A DNA stretch of 64,000 bases from an uncultured Collinsella sp. (GTDB taxonomy: Bacteria > Actinomycetota > Coriobacteriia > Coriobacteriales > Coriobacteriaceae). Position numbers and translations under genes: made by a program. The stretch is taken from positions 38,618-102,617 of the forward strand of contig CAUEMA010000007.1 of the NCBI GenBank assembly GCA_959018755.1, written 5' to 3'. The notes beneath the pieces were generated by a model. It ran no database searches, was not told the origin of the DNA, and saw only the letters and a program-made list of their open reading frames with translations. Every line of letters starts with the position of its first letter. The first letter of the stretch is position 1. Shown here piece after piece: positions 49,520 through 58,250 of this stretch.

Positions 49520-49640
49520 ATTGAGTTACCTGCGCTTCCCGTAGAAGTTGTCCATACGCATCTTACGGGTCTTCATTGTAATACTTGAGAAAGAAGCAGC
49601 TCGCCATTTTTCACCAAAGTGCTTGCATTTCTCAATCTCG

Positions 49641-49672
49641 AAACAAAACGCCGCCCGGAACCTGAGCGGCGT
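49641..49672 (-). terminator. Intrinsic terminator after winged-helix regulator
   Basis: ACGCCGC (49648-49654) pairs with GCGGCGT (49666-49672), 11-base loop. On the minus strand TTTTGTTT follows. Confidence 0.8.
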
Positions 49673-49696
49673 CACAGCAACTTAGGCGGCAGATCG

Positions 49697-50032
49697 CTAC
49701 CGATCGGCAAGCTCGTCCTCGAGCATATCCTGAACGAGCATACCCGCTCGGATGCCTCTCAGATACCACCCGCCGCGCTCGGTAAGGCAAATACCATTTG
49801 CAAGCTGGCCGCCGTCCTCGCTATATCGCGAAACGACCTCGATCAAGCCGTCAGAATCCAAGCGTTCAATTGCGGCACGGGCTCGATACGGAGACACCCC
49901 AACGTGCTCCGCAAGCGTTTTGCGCGAGAAACCATATGTCCCGCCACTTTCGGATTGCTGGGCGATCTCCATCAACACCAGCACTTCGACACGCTTCATA
50001 TCGTTGACACTCGCACGACCCTTGCCCGCCAT
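49697..50032 (-). CDS. Winged-helix transcriptional regulator
   Basis: A 111-residue DNA-binding protein: MKRVEVLVLMEIAQQSESGG, then YGFSRKTLAEHVGVSPYRAR and AAIERLDSDGLIEVVSRYSE form a winged helix with wing, like Rrf2 or MarR proteins but without Rrf2 cysteines. Its targets are unknown; adjacent genes are pyrG and a DUF1846 gene. ATG 50032 has GAGGAGG upstream; the longer frame has none. Confidence 0.75.
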   Translation of the reverse strand: MAGKGRASVNDMKRVEVLVLMEIAQQSESGGTYGFSRKTLAEHVGVSPYRARAAIERLDSDGLIEVVSRYSEDGGQLANGICLTERGGWYLRGIRAGMLVQDMLEDELADR

Positions 50033-50221
50033 GGCAGCCTCCTCTAACCGAGCACGAGCATCCGGCGCGCCGTGCACGACCGACACACCTCACGATGGCA
50101 GGTAATATCCATCATGCGGCATCCAGCTAAGGATGAAACAGTTACAGTTATTTTATACCGCTCAAATCGTTTCCAGGCAGGTAAACAGCTATTTTTCGAC
50201 GAAATAGACGCTTAATTGATC

Positions 50222-50254
50222 AAAAAGCCGTACCGGGCGCTAGCCCGATACGGC
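50222..50254 (-). terminator. Intrinsic terminator after DUF1846 gene
   Basis: GCCGTACCGGGC (50227-50238) pairs with GCCCGATACGGC (50243-50254) with one mismatch and a GCTA loop; on the minus strand TTTTTGATC follows. Confidence 0.88.
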
Positions 50255-50288
50255 CAAAATGCAATGCAATTACCGCTGCGCTTCAAAC

Positions 50289-51770
50289 TTAGCGATGGAA
50301 GAAACCGCGGCGCTCAAACTTGGGCTCGCAGCACACGTTGATGCCCAGTTTGCGCAGCACCGTCTCGTCCGTCGGCGAGATAATCACGCTAAAGAAGGCA
50401 TCGCAGCCACGCAGCTGTTCCAAGCCCGAAAGGACACGAGCGGCCGTCTCGCTCGTAGCCGAGGTGATCGACAGCGCCATAAGCGTCTCGTCGGTGTGAA
50501 GGCGCGGGTTTTTGCTGCCCAGGAAATGCGTCTTGAGCTTGCTGATGGGCTCGATCGCCTCGTCGCTGATGACTTCAAGCTCAAGGTCGACGCCCGAAAC
50601 ATGCTTGAGAGCGTTCATAATGAGCGAACTTGCGGCGCCCAGGCGCGTGGAGGTCTTACCGGTCACCACGGAACCGTCCGGCATGACCATGGCGCCCACG
50701 GGACCACCCGTCAACTGCTCCCTGGTTAGGGCCGCCGAGCGCGCCGGTGAGTAGTTCTTATCGATGCCGGCCTTCTTCATAATAATCTTGAGACGGTCGA
50801 CCTGCTCATCGCCCACGCCGGTACGGCGCACATTTTCGACCGCGGTAAAGTAGCGGCGGACGATCTCCATCTTGGAAGCGTCGCGGCAGGCATCGTCATC
50901 GGTGATGGCAAAGCCGACCATATTGACGCCCATGTCCGTGGGACTCTGGTAGGGGCTCTTGCCTAGGATCTTTTCCATCAGGGCACGGACCACCGGGAAG
51001 GCCTCGACGTCGCGGTTGTAGTTGACCGTGGTCTTGTTGTAGGCCTCAAGGTGAAAGGAATCGATGATGTTGGCATCGTCGAGGTCCGCCGTAGCGGCCT
51101 CGTAGGCAATATTGACCGGATGCGTCAGGGGAAGATTCCAGACCGGGAAGGTCTCAAACTTGGCATAACCGGCGGCGGTGCCATGCTTATGCTCGTGATA
51201 CAGCTGCGAGAGGCAGGTGGCGAGCTTGCCCGAGCCAGGACCGGGCGCCGTCACGACAACGAGCGGACGCGTGGTCTCGACGAACTCGTTCTTGCCGTAG
51301 CCTTCGTCAGAAACGATCAGATCGACGTCGTGCGGATAGCCCTCAATGGGATAGTGCAGCTTGGCGGGAATGCCGAGTGCATTCAGACGATTGCGGAAGA
51401 CGTCGGCAGCGGGCTGACCGGCATACTGCGTGATAACCACGGCCGCGACAGCAAAACCGTTGCCGCGGAACAGGTCGACCAGGCGCAAGACGTCCTCGTC
51501 ATAGGTAATGCCCAGGTCGCCACGGGCCTTGTTCTTCTCGATATGGTTTGCATTGATTGCGATGATGACCTCAACATCATCGGCAATGCTCTTGAGCATG
51601 CGGAACTTGCTGTCCGGTTCAAAACCCGGCAGCACACGGCTCGCATGATAGTCGTCAAACAGCTTGCCGCCAAACTCCAAATAGAGCTTGCCACCAAACT
51701 GCGAGATGCGCTCCTTAATGTGAGCAGCCTGCAGCTCGATATACTTCGCGTTGTCGAAACCCTGGCGCAT
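50289..51770 (-). CDS. DUF1846 family protein
   Basis: A 493-residue protein with the family's opening FDNAKYIELQAAHIKERISQ and FGGKLYLEFGGKLFDDYHAS, a Rossmann-like P-loop region (VVVTAPGPGSGKLATCLSQL), and the end FFSVIISPTDETVLRKLGIN with VCCEPKFERRGFF. DUF1846 proteins are widespread in Firmicutes and Coriobacteria; a crystal structure is known but the reaction is not. ATG 51770 with GGGAGCC upstream. Confidence 0.92.
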   Translation of the reverse strand: MRQGFDNAKYIELQAAHIKERISQFGGKLYLEFGGKLFDDYHASRVLPGFEPDSKFRMLKSIADDVEVIIAINANHIEKNKARGDLGITYDEDVLRLVDLFRGNGFAVAAVVITQYAGQPAADVFRNRLNALGIPAKLHYPIEGYPHDVDLIVSDEGYGKNEFVETTRPLVVVTAPGPGSGKLATCLSQLYHEHKHGTAAGYAKFETFPVWNLPLTHPVNIAYEAATADLDDANIIDSFHLEAYNKTTVNYNRDVEAFPVVRALMEKILGKSPYQSPTDMGVNMVGFAITDDDACRDASKMEIVRRYFTAVENVRRTGVGDEQVDRLKIIMKKAGIDKNYSPARSAALTREQLTGGPVGAMVMPDGSVVTGKTSTRLGAASSLIMNALKHVSGVDLELEVISDEAIEPISKLKTHFLGSKNPRLHTDETLMALSITSATSETAARVLSGLEQLRGCDAFFSVIISPTDETVLRKLGINVCCEPKFERRGFFHR

Positions 51771-51920
51771 GTATGGCTCCCGTCCCGTTTCCATTTAATG
51801 TTCTAGGCGATTATAACGGAGCAGACCCTCCCCGATGCCCAGGCCATCAACAGGCACCAACCAAACACGCCTACCGCAACCACCGGGGACCCGGGGTAGC
51901 TAATTTGAAGCAATGACCAA

Positions 51921-52141
51921 GTCACTCCGCACCAACAATGGAAACGTCACAGGCAGAGCCAAAGTCAACGAGCGCCCGCCAGAGCGAGCAATCTGCCCCC
52001 AGCACCAACAAGGGGAACGTCGCAGGTTGAGCATAAGTCAGCGAAAGCCCGCCAGAGCGAGCAAGGTGACGTGAAAGAGGAGGGCATTGGCCTTTTGGCC
52101 ATGCCCGACGATTGAACGTCAGATTGCCGCTCTGGCGGGCT
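51921..52141. repeat. 73-bp tandem duplication with inverted third copy
   Basis: Segment 51921-51993 is repeated, diverged, at 51994-52066: CACCAACAA occurs at 51930 and 52003, and GCCCGCCAGAGCGAGCA at 51974 and 52047, both 73 bases apart. The complement of the same 21-base core returns at 52121-52141. The set fills much of the 554-base gap between the DUF1846 gene and the YfcC-type carrier. No gene is seen there. Confidence 0.8.
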
Positions 52142-52155
52142 TGCAGCGTCGAGTG

Positions 52156-52259
52156 GTTCCGGCGTTTGGTAAAACGCCGGAACACAAGAGCGCCCCCTCC
52201 CGCGCACGGAACGGGAGGGGGCTAAAGGTAGGAGTCTACCGGTGGGTTGACCCCACCGG
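52156..52259. other. Three consecutive hairpins
   Basis: GTTCCGGCGTTT/AAACGCCGGAAC (52156-52167, 52172-52183), CCCCCTCCCG/CGGGAGGGGG (52193-52202, 52212-52221), and CCGGTGGG/CCCACCGG (52239-52246, 52252-52259). All lie downstream of the carrier gene on the minus strand; any could end its transcript, but none has a clear T run. Confidence 0.6.
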
Positions 52260-52324
52260 ACAGACGATGACCAGGTGATCCTCTACAGGATCGTCAAGGT
52301 TTCCGTGGGGTACCCGTTGGATAC

Positions 52325-53803
52325 TTAGAGCATCACGCAAGCGACGGTCAGGATGATGGCGCAGACGACGGAGAGAGCGACGATGAGCTTAAGGGCAAAC
52401 TTGAGCCAGGTCGTCCACTCGATCTTGGCCAGGGCGAGACCGCCCATGATGGCGCCGGAGGTCGGGGTGAACAGGTTCACAACGCCGATGGCAGAGGAGA
52501 AGATCATGACCATGACCTCGGGCGAGAAGCCGAGCTTAACAGCCAGCGGTCCCATGATGGGCATGGAGACGGTAGCCATACCAGAGGTCGAGGGGATCAG
52601 GAAGGACAGGCCGAAGTAGACCAGGAAGCTCATGGGAGCGAAGATCACGCCGGACAGGCCAGCCAGAGCATTGGCGGCAGCGTCGAGGACGTAGACGTCG
52701 AGGCCGGTGTTAGCCATGAGGACGGAGATACCACGGGCGAGGGCGATGACGAGAACAACGGACATCATGTCGGCAGCGCCGGTGATGAAGGTGTTAACGA
52801 TCTGCTTCTCGGACAGGCCACCGATGATACCGATCAGGACGGCCATGAGGAAGAACCAGGTGGAAGCCTCGTCGAAGTACCACTGGCCAATGGGCAGGCC
52901 GGTGATCAGGGCAGACCAGCCCTGGACGACGGCGTTACCGTCGGCATCGTAGACAGCGCCAGCGTCAAAGAAGTTGGCGACGCCCTCGTTGAGGTCGGCC
53001 AGCGGGATGAAGCCGACGATCATGACAACGAAGGTGAAGGCAAAGGCGATCAGAACACCCTTCTGACGACCGGTGAGCTTGACCTCATTGTGAACCTCGG
53101 AAGCAGCCTTGCCGTGAGCCTCTTCGGCGTCCTTGAGCTCCTGCATCGAAAGGATGGTGGAACCCTTGTCAGCCTTGACCTTCTTGGCATAGCTCATGAC
53201 GAAGAAGATAGACATGGCAGTGGTAACAATCCACAGGACGGCACCGAGGCCGATGATGATGGACTGGTTCACGGCAATGTCAACGCCGGTCAGAGCGTCG
53301 ACGGCAGCGCCGACGGCGAACGGGTTAACCGTGGAGCCGAGGCAGCCGCAGCCAGCGCCGAGCAGGACGGTAGCGGCGCCGACCATCGGGTCAAAGCCGG
53401 CAGCCATCATAGTAGCGGCGAGCAGGGCGTAGAAGGGAACGGTCTCCTCGCACATACCATAGGTGGTACCACCGAGGGAGAAGATGAGCATCAGCACGGG
53501 AATGAGCATGATCTCGTTGCCCTTAAGCTTCTGCACCAGAACGGCGATGCCGTTGTCCAGGGCGCCGGTCTCGGTCATCATACCGAGGAAGCCACCCAGG
53601 ATCATAACGAAGAGGCAGACGGGCAGAGCGTCAGCGAAGCCCAGAATCGGGGCGGTGCAGAAATCGCTCAGACGGGCGGCAGTAACCGCGCCGCCGGACG
53701 TGCCGGAGACGATAACGGTAATCACTGCAACAATTGCCAGCAGAGCAAGAAGAATGGTGAACGATGAAGGCATACCGCGCTTTTTCTTAGCGGTCTCAGT
53801 CAT
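52325..53803 (-). CDS. YfcC/ArcD-type basic amino acid carrier
   Basis: A 492-residue membrane protein with about twelve predicted helices (SFTILLALLAIVAVITVIVS, VCLFVMILGGFLGMMTETGA). The YfcC/C4-dicarboxylate carrier markers are GTTYGMCEETVPFYALLAAT, GAGCGCLGSTVNPFAVGAA, SFLIPSTSGMATVSMPIMGP and NLFTPTSGAIMGGLALAKI. In this locus it most likely exchanges arginine for ornithine; that specificity is inferred from the neighbours. ATG 53803 is preferred for spacing from the GGGGGG ribosome site. It follows argF. Confidence 0.85.
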   Translation of the reverse strand: MTETAKKKRGMPSSFTILLALLAIVAVITVIVSGTSGGAVTAARLSDFCTAPILGFADALPVCLFVMILGGFLGMMTETGALDNGIAVLVQKLKGNEIMLIPVLMLIFSLGGTTYGMCEETVPFYALLAATMMAAGFDPMVGAATVLLGAGCGCLGSTVNPFAVGAAVDALTGVDIAVNQSIIIGLGAVLWIVTTAMSIFFVMSYAKKVKADKGSTILSMQELKDAEEAHGKAASEVHNEVKLTGRQKGVLIAFAFTFVVMIVGFIPLADLNEGVANFFDAGAVYDADGNAVVQGWSALITGLPIGQWYFDEASTWFFLMAVLIGIIGGLSEKQIVNTFITGAADMMSVVLVIALARGISVLMANTGLDVYVLDAAANALAGLSGVIFAPMSFLVYFGLSFLIPSTSGMATVSMPIMGPLAVKLGFSPEVMVMIFSSAIGVVNLFTPTSGAIMGGLALAKIEWTTWLKFALKLIVALSVVCAIILTVACVML

Positions 53804-53903
53804 AGTTCTCATCCCCCCTTCATAAATCATTTACTGATCTCGCCCGAAGCGGCTCTTCCGTGCCGTGCCTGCCGCTCGATGCGAGATTTTTACCAGATAA
53901 AGC

Positions 53904-53935
53904 CGCTCGGGGTGTTCGACAATACACCCCGAGCG
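53904..53935 (-). terminator. Hairpin between argF and carrier gene
   Basis: CGCTCGGGGTGT (53904-53915) and ACACCCCGAGCG (53924-53935) form a perfect 12-bp stem 16 bases past the argF stop. On the minus strand GGCTTTATC follows, a weak T run, so partial termination or mRNA-end protection is likely. Confidence 0.65.
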
Positions 53936-53950
53936 AGATGCTAGATGCTC

Positions 53951-54946
53951 TTACTTGAGCGTGGCGTACATGACAGCCTTGATGGTGTGCATGCGGTTCT
54001 CGGCCTCGTCGAAGACCTTGGAAGCGGGGCTCTCGAAGACCTCGTCGGTGACCTCCTGCTCGGTGATGCCGAACTGCTCGCACTTCTCGGCGCCAATGGT
54101 GGTGTTGGTGTCGTGGAAGCTGGGCAGGCAGTGCAGGAAGATGGCACCCGGGTTGGCCATAGCCATGACCTCGGAGGTGACACGATACGGGGTGAGCTGA
54201 GCGATGCGCTCGGCCCAGACCTCGTCAGGCTCGCCCATGGAGACCCACACGTCGGTGTAGATAACGTCGGCACCGGTGACGCCGTCCTTGACGTCGGTGG
54301 TCAGCTTGATGGTGCAGCCGTTGGCCTCGGCGATGGGCTTGCAGGCCTCGATGACGTCGTCAGCGGGCATGCACTCCTCGGGGCCGCAGGCCACGAAATT
54401 CATGCCGAGCTTGGAGCAGACAACCATGAGGGAGCGAGCAACGTTGTTCTTGCAGTCGCCCATGAAGACGAGGGTCTTGCCCTTGATGTCGTAGTTGAAG
54501 TTCTCCTGGACGGTCAGGATGTCGGCGAGCATCTGGGTGGGATGCCACTCAGTGGTCAGGCCGTTCCACACGGGCACACCGGACTTAGCGGCGAGCTCCT
54601 CGACGTCGTCCTGGGCAAAGCCACGGAACTCGATGCCGTCATACATGCGGCCGAGAACGCGGGCGGTGTCCTCGATGGACTCCTTCTTGCCCATCTGCGA
54701 CGAACCCGGATCGAGGTAGGTAACGCCCATGCCAAGATCCATGCCACCGACCTCGAAGGCGCAGCGGGTACGAGTGGAGGTCTTCTGGAAGAGCAGAACG
54801 ATGTTCTTGCCCTCGAGATAGCGGTGCGGAACGCCAGCGCGCTTCATGTCCTTGAAGTTCTTGGAGAGCTTGAGCAGGTACTCGATCTCCTCGGTGGTGA
54901 GGTCGAGGAGCTTGAGGAAGCTACGGCCGGAGAGGTTAACACCCAT
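53951..54946 (-). CDS. argF: Ornithine carbamoyltransferase (catabolic type by context)
   Basis: A 331-residue OTCase: carbamoyl-phosphate motif FQKTSTRTRCAFEVGGMDLG, EWHPTQMLADILTVQENFNY, SMGEPDEVWAERIAQL, and the ornithine site PGAIFLHCLPSFHDTNTTIG. Together with ADI it cleaves citrulline to ornithine and carbamoyl phosphate. Next to arcA and a carrier it probably works in the catabolic direction (arcB). The carbamate kinase that would complete the pathway is not in the window. Confidence 0.95.
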   Translation of the reverse strand: MGVNLSGRSFLKLLDLTTEEIEYLLKLSKNFKDMKRAGVPHRYLEGKNIVLLFQKTSTRTRCAFEVGGMDLGMGVTYLDPGSSQMGKKESIEDTARVLGRMYDGIEFRGFAQDDVEELAAKSGVPVWNGLTTEWHPTQMLADILTVQENFNYDIKGKTLVFMGDCKNNVARSLMVVCSKLGMNFVACGPEECMPADDVIEACKPIAEANGCTIKLTTDVKDGVTGADVIYTDVWVSMGEPDEVWAERIAQLTPYRVTSEVMAMANPGAIFLHCLPSFHDTNTTIGAEKCEQFGITEQEVTDEVFESPASKVFDEAENRMHTIKAVMYATLK

Positions 54947-55011
54947 GGTTCGAATCCTTTCGAAGAAATGAATTACATAAGTAATTAGTGTAGCCCGTTT
55001 GACGGGCGAAA

Positions 55012-55040
55012 CCGGTGCGGTTGTAGGGGGACCGCACCGG
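55012..55040 (-). terminator. Hairpin between arcA1 and argF
   Basis: CCGGTGCGGT (55012-55021) pairs with ACCGCACCGG (55031-55040). On the minus strand TTTCGCCCG follows, so termination is probably partial and may lower argF expression relative to arcA. A second small stem, CCCGTT/ACGGG, follows. Confidence 0.6.
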
Positions 55041-55052
55041 AAACGGAAAAAC

Positions 55053-56294
55053 TTAGAGGTCCTCGCGCCAGAAGGGCATGCTCATGCAGCGCGGGCCGCC
55101 GCGGCCGCGGGAGAGCTCGGCGGAGGGCACGACGAGAAGGTCCAGGCCCTCCTTGTACAGCACGTCGTTGGTGACGGTGTTGCGGGCGTAGACGCAGATC
55201 TTGCCGGGCTCGACGCACAGGGTGTTGGAGCCGTCGTTCCACTGCTCGCGGGAGGCCGCGATCGGGTCGCCGCCGCCGCAGGGGATCAGCTTGACCTGGT
55301 CGACGCCGGTGGCGTCCTCCAGGACGTGCTCGAGGGTGTCCTCGATCAGGCGGATGTTCACGTCGCCCGGGTTCTTGCCGGCGGTCAGCTCGTAGACGCG
55401 CAGGGTGCCCATGATGGCGGGGTGGATCGTGAACTTATCGACGTCGATCTGGGTGAAGACCGTGTCGAGGTGCATGAAGGCGCGCGAGACCGGGATGTCG
55501 AAGGCAAGGATGCGCTCGACCTTGGAGTCGGAGTTCCAGAAGATGTTCTGGGCCATGATGTCGATAGCGGCGGCCTGGGTGCGCTGGGAGATGCCGACGG
55601 CGAGGGTCTTCTCGTTGATGTTCAGCACGTCGCCGCCCTCGGTGTGGAACTGGCAGTCGCGGCGGAAGTACAGGGAGACGTCCTTGTAGTCGGGGTGGTA
55701 CTTGAAGATGTACTTGCCGTACAGGGTCTCGCGGTTGCGGGTGACCGAGTACATGCGGTTGAGGTTGACGCCCTCGCCGACGACCGCGAACGGGTCGCGG
55801 GTGAAGTAGAGGTTGGGCATCGGGTCGATGATCAGGTCGGACTCGGACTCGGAGTTGACCAGGGAGTCGAGGGTCGTGGACGCCGTGAGGGGCATGTCGA
55901 TCTCGGCCTTGGTCATGCCGGCCATGGTCTTCTTGACGAACTCGAGGTTGTCCTCGATGGAGTCCAGCTTCTCGCGGACGATCTGCGGCATGTGCTGGCC
56001 GCGGATGCCGGCCTCGGCGATGTACTGGTCGGTGAACTCGGCGCGGGCGCCGGGGACCTGGTCGAACACCTCGGCGACGAGGTTCTCGAGGTAGAGCACC
56101 TCGACGCCCTGGTCCCTCAGGATCTGGGCGAAGGTGTCGTGCTCCTGCTGCGCGACCTCCAGGAACGGGACGTCGTCGAACAGGAGTCGCTCGAGCTCGT
56201 CGGGCGGCAGGTTGAGGAGCTCGTCGCCGGGACGGTGCAGGCAGACCTTCCTGAGCTTGCCGATCTCGGAAGGCACGTGCAGACCTTTCGTCAT
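55053..56294 (-). CDS. arcA: Arginine deiminase, copy 1
   Basis: A 413-residue enzyme that hydrolyses arginine to citrulline and ammonia. Family blocks: GKLRKVCLHRPGDELLNLPP, NLYFTRDPFAVVGEGVNLNR with FTRDP, FHTEGGDVLNINEKTLAVGI, FMHLDTVFTQIDVDKFTIHP with the catalytic His, and the nucleophile Cys in RGRGGPRCMSMPFWREDL. The protein is identical to copy 2. The gene uses AGG and G/C-ending codons more strictly than argF beside it. Confidence 0.98.
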   Translation of the reverse strand: MTKGLHVPSEIGKLRKVCLHRPGDELLNLPPDELERLLFDDVPFLEVAQQEHDTFAQILRDQGVEVLYLENLVAEVFDQVPGARAEFTDQYIAEAGIRGQHMPQIVREKLDSIEDNLEFVKKTMAGMTKAEIDMPLTASTTLDSLVNSESESDLIIDPMPNLYFTRDPFAVVGEGVNLNRMYSVTRNRETLYGKYIFKYHPDYKDVSLYFRRDCQFHTEGGDVLNINEKTLAVGISQRTQAAAIDIMAQNIFWNSDSKVERILAFDIPVSRAFMHLDTVFTQIDVDKFTIHPAIMGTLRVYELTAGKNPGDVNIRLIEDTLEHVLEDATGVDQVKLIPCGGGDPIAASREQWNDGSNTLCVEPGKICVYARNTVTNDVLYKEGLDLLVVPSAELSRGRGGPRCMSMPFWREDL

Positions 56295-56780
56295 GGCCTC
56301 CTACCTTTCTTTCGGGCCCCTGTCAGGGCCGATTCGTTAGCGCCCCTCCGTGTGAGGCGTTATTGCTGACGACATATTTATATCCAAAATCAGTTCATAC
56401 TTCCACCTCGCCCCCGAACGGTTTTATATGAGGGGTGAACGGCATACACATATACTTCACGCATGGCACACTTTGATTTAATAAAGTGTATTTACGTGCT
56501 TAAACGCTTTTTTAAACGATAGATTAGTTGGAACTAATCTTTGTTAAACCACCCTCAAATTGCATATTTCGCGCAACGATATGAATAGAATTCGCAATTC
56601 TCGCTGTGTCTCAACCATTTTGATTTTTATTCAGAATAAAGTTCGTTCTATTCATTTTTAGCAAACAGATTACCGTTTACCAGACGTTGGATACCGTTCA
56701 CCGGAAGCTCAGTATAAGACCCAGCGGAGATCGGCTCGCCGCACTGCCTCATTTGTAACAACTTGACTTCTCGATATAGA
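56295..56780 (-). promoter_or_regulatory. arcA1 upstream region: leader stem, TATAAA, paired CCGTTCA sites
   Basis: Almost 500 AT-rich bases without a gene. From the ATG outward: a small stem at 56339-56361, a TATAAA -10 (56382-56377 on minus) without a matching -35, and two CCGTTCR sites 21 bases apart (complements CGAACGGT at 56415 and TGAACGG at 56436). Further out is the palindrome TTTATTC-A-GAATAAA near 56630 and a second pair, ACCGTTTA/ACCGTTCA, at 56672 and 56693, again 21 apart. The inner pair suits an activator bound just upstream of -35. Confidence 0.6.
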
Positions 56781-56818
56781 AAAACGGACCCGATCCCCTA
56801 GGGGAACAGGTCCGTTTT
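56781..56818. terminator. Bidirectional terminator between aminotransferase and arcA1
   Basis: AAAACGGACC (56781-56790) pairs with GGTCCGTTTT (56809-56818), with an inner CCCCTAGGGG palindrome. T runs appear on both strands; on minus it ends the aminotransferase transcript. Confidence 0.9.
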
Positions 56819-56867
56819 CGATTATCGTCGGCCAATTTGAATACTGCCTTCAAAGGGAGTCGCGATC

Positions 56868-57992
56868 CTAGCGATCGAACTCGGCCAGTGCCTCGCCCAG
56901 GAGCCTCAGGCCCTCGCGAAGAACATCTTCGCTCGCGCAGTAGCCCAGGCGCGCTCCGCAGGGAAGCTCAAAACGGCTACCGGGGACCAGCAGCACTCCC
57001 CTCTCGGCCAGCAGGCGCTTGCAGAACTCTTCGTCATCCTCGGGAATTTCCAGCTGGATAAACGAGGTGGACACACCCTGCGGGGCCGTCCAGGAGACAC
57101 GATGCTGCGTATCAATCCATGCTTGTGCGATATCGCGGTTGCCAAACACGATCTTGCGGTTGCGCTCGAGAATCTTTTCCTTGTGCTCGAGCACGTAGGT
57201 CGCCAAGGCGTCGTTAAACACGCCGCCGCAGATCATGGTGTAGTCGCGGTAGGTGCGGATGCGGTTGGACACCTCTTCGTCGGCCACGACCCAGCCCACG
57301 CGGGCTGCAGGCGTCGAATAGGTCTTGGACACCGAGTTGGTGACAATGGCCTTCTCGTACACGTCGGCCATCGACATAAAGGACTCGGTGTTCTCGAGCG
57401 GCAGATACACCTCGTCGCACAGCACGTAGGCGCCCACCGAATGGGCAATCTCGGCAATCTGACCGAGCGTATCGGCATCGAGCACCGTACCGATAGGGTT
57501 CGATGCGTTATTGATGCAAATGAGCTTGATGTTGGGGCGAACGAGGCGCTTGAGCTGTTCGAAATCGGGTTTCCATCCGAGCTCCTCGCGAAGCTCCCAA
57601 TACTCGACCTCGGCACCGAGCGTACGCGGAATCTCATAGAGCGGCGCATAGGTAGGCCACTCGGCAATCACATGATCGCCGGGCTCGACAACGGCCATGA
57701 CGGCGTTGAGGTTGGCACCCGTGCACCCATTGGTCTGCAGAATGTGATCGGGATTGACCTCGCGACGATACAGCTTGGCGACCTCGGTCTTAAAGTCGGG
57801 CGAGCCCTCGATCCAGCCGTAATTCATCTTCTCGCGATCCAGGCGCTCGTAGAACGTGGCGCCGTCCTGCTCGTCAAGCGCTCGAAGCTCGCCCATGGTC
57901 AGCGATGAGATCGTCGACTGGGCAATGTCCCACGTAGCGCTCTTCTCCCAAACGTTGAGCCATTCCTCAACGCCAATTGTCTTGATATCCAT
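56868..57992 (-). CDS. PLP-dependent class I/II aminotransferase
   Basis: A 374-residue fold-type I enzyme: LQTNGCTGANLNAVMAVVEP, WPTYAPLYEIPRTLGAEVEY, ICINNASNPIGTVLDADTLG, YVLCDEVYLPLENTESFMSM with the PLP Asp, and TNSVSKTYSTPAARVGWVVA with the Schiff-base Lys; the substrate Arg lies near GSRFELPCGARLGYC. It resembles aspartate/capreomycidine-synthase-like aminotransferases. Its place between two arcA copies suggests an arginine-related amino acid as substrate. ATG 57992 has TTGGAGC upstream. Confidence 0.9.
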   Translation of the reverse strand: MDIKTIGVEEWLNVWEKSATWDIAQSTISSLTMGELRALDEQDGATFYERLDREKMNYGWIEGSPDFKTEVAKLYRREVNPDHILQTNGCTGANLNAVMAVVEPGDHVIAEWPTYAPLYEIPRTLGAEVEYWELREELGWKPDFEQLKRLVRPNIKLICINNASNPIGTVLDADTLGQIAEIAHSVGAYVLCDEVYLPLENTESFMSMADVYEKAIVTNSVSKTYSTPAARVGWVVADEEVSNRIRTYRDYTMICGGVFNDALATYVLEHKEKILERNRKIVFGNRDIAQAWIDTQHRVSWTAPQGVSTSFIQLEIPEDDEEFCKRLLAERGVLLVPGSRFELPCGARLGYCASEDVLREGLRLLGEALAEFDR

Positions 57993-58008
57993 GACTAAGC
58001 TCCAATCG

Positions 58009-58095
58009 CTAGAACACGAGGATGATGCCGGCAAAGGTCATGGGAATCGAGATGATGCCCAAAAGACAAAGAAGCCGACACCGTTGGGGTATCAA
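58009..58095 (-). pseudogene. Possible transporter remnant (C-terminal fragment, frameshifted)
   Basis: Ahead of the aminotransferase on the minus strand, one frame reads LGIISIPMTFAGIILVF followed by a TAG at 58009, which looks like the end of a membrane transporter. In a different frame just upstream, NGVGFFVF precedes it. A one-base shift would join them. No start codon or rest of the gene is present, so if real it is a decayed leftover of an antiporter once in this locus. The remainder of 57993-58250 holds only the hairpin at 58157-58190. Confidence 0.4.
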
Positions 58096-58156
58096 CGTGA
58101 CCGCCTCTAGACATAATGGACACCTTATCTGATGCTAATTTAGCTTATTAGACAAG

Positions 58157-58190
58157 AATGGGGCGGTGCGAAAAACCGCACCGCCCCATT
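58157..58190 (-). terminator. Strong hairpin after arcA2
   Basis: AATGGGGCGGTGCG (58157-58170) and CGCACCGCCCCATT (58177-58190) make a perfect 14-bp stem with a six-base loop, about 60 bases beyond the arcA2 stop. The T content after it on the minus strand is low (CTTGTC), so efficiency is uncertain. Confidence 0.65.
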
Positions 58191-58250
58191 GGGAGACATC
58201 TAATGGCAGCTAGATGTTTGTATTAAGACCCGTACGGATCTTTGAAAACC

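Noticed and set aside
54999..56369. 456-codon plus-strand frame opposite arcA1, repeated as 464 codons opposite arcA2
   Set aside because: It is antisense to a conserved enzyme, rich in Val/Leu/Asp/Gly from G+C-rich codons, and has no ribosome site or recognisable domain.
56620..56640. Palindrome TTTATTC-A-GAATAAA as a certain ArgR box
   Set aside because: It resembles ArgR operators, but there is one site only, far from the start codon, with no counterpart before arcA2, so it is mentioned but not called.
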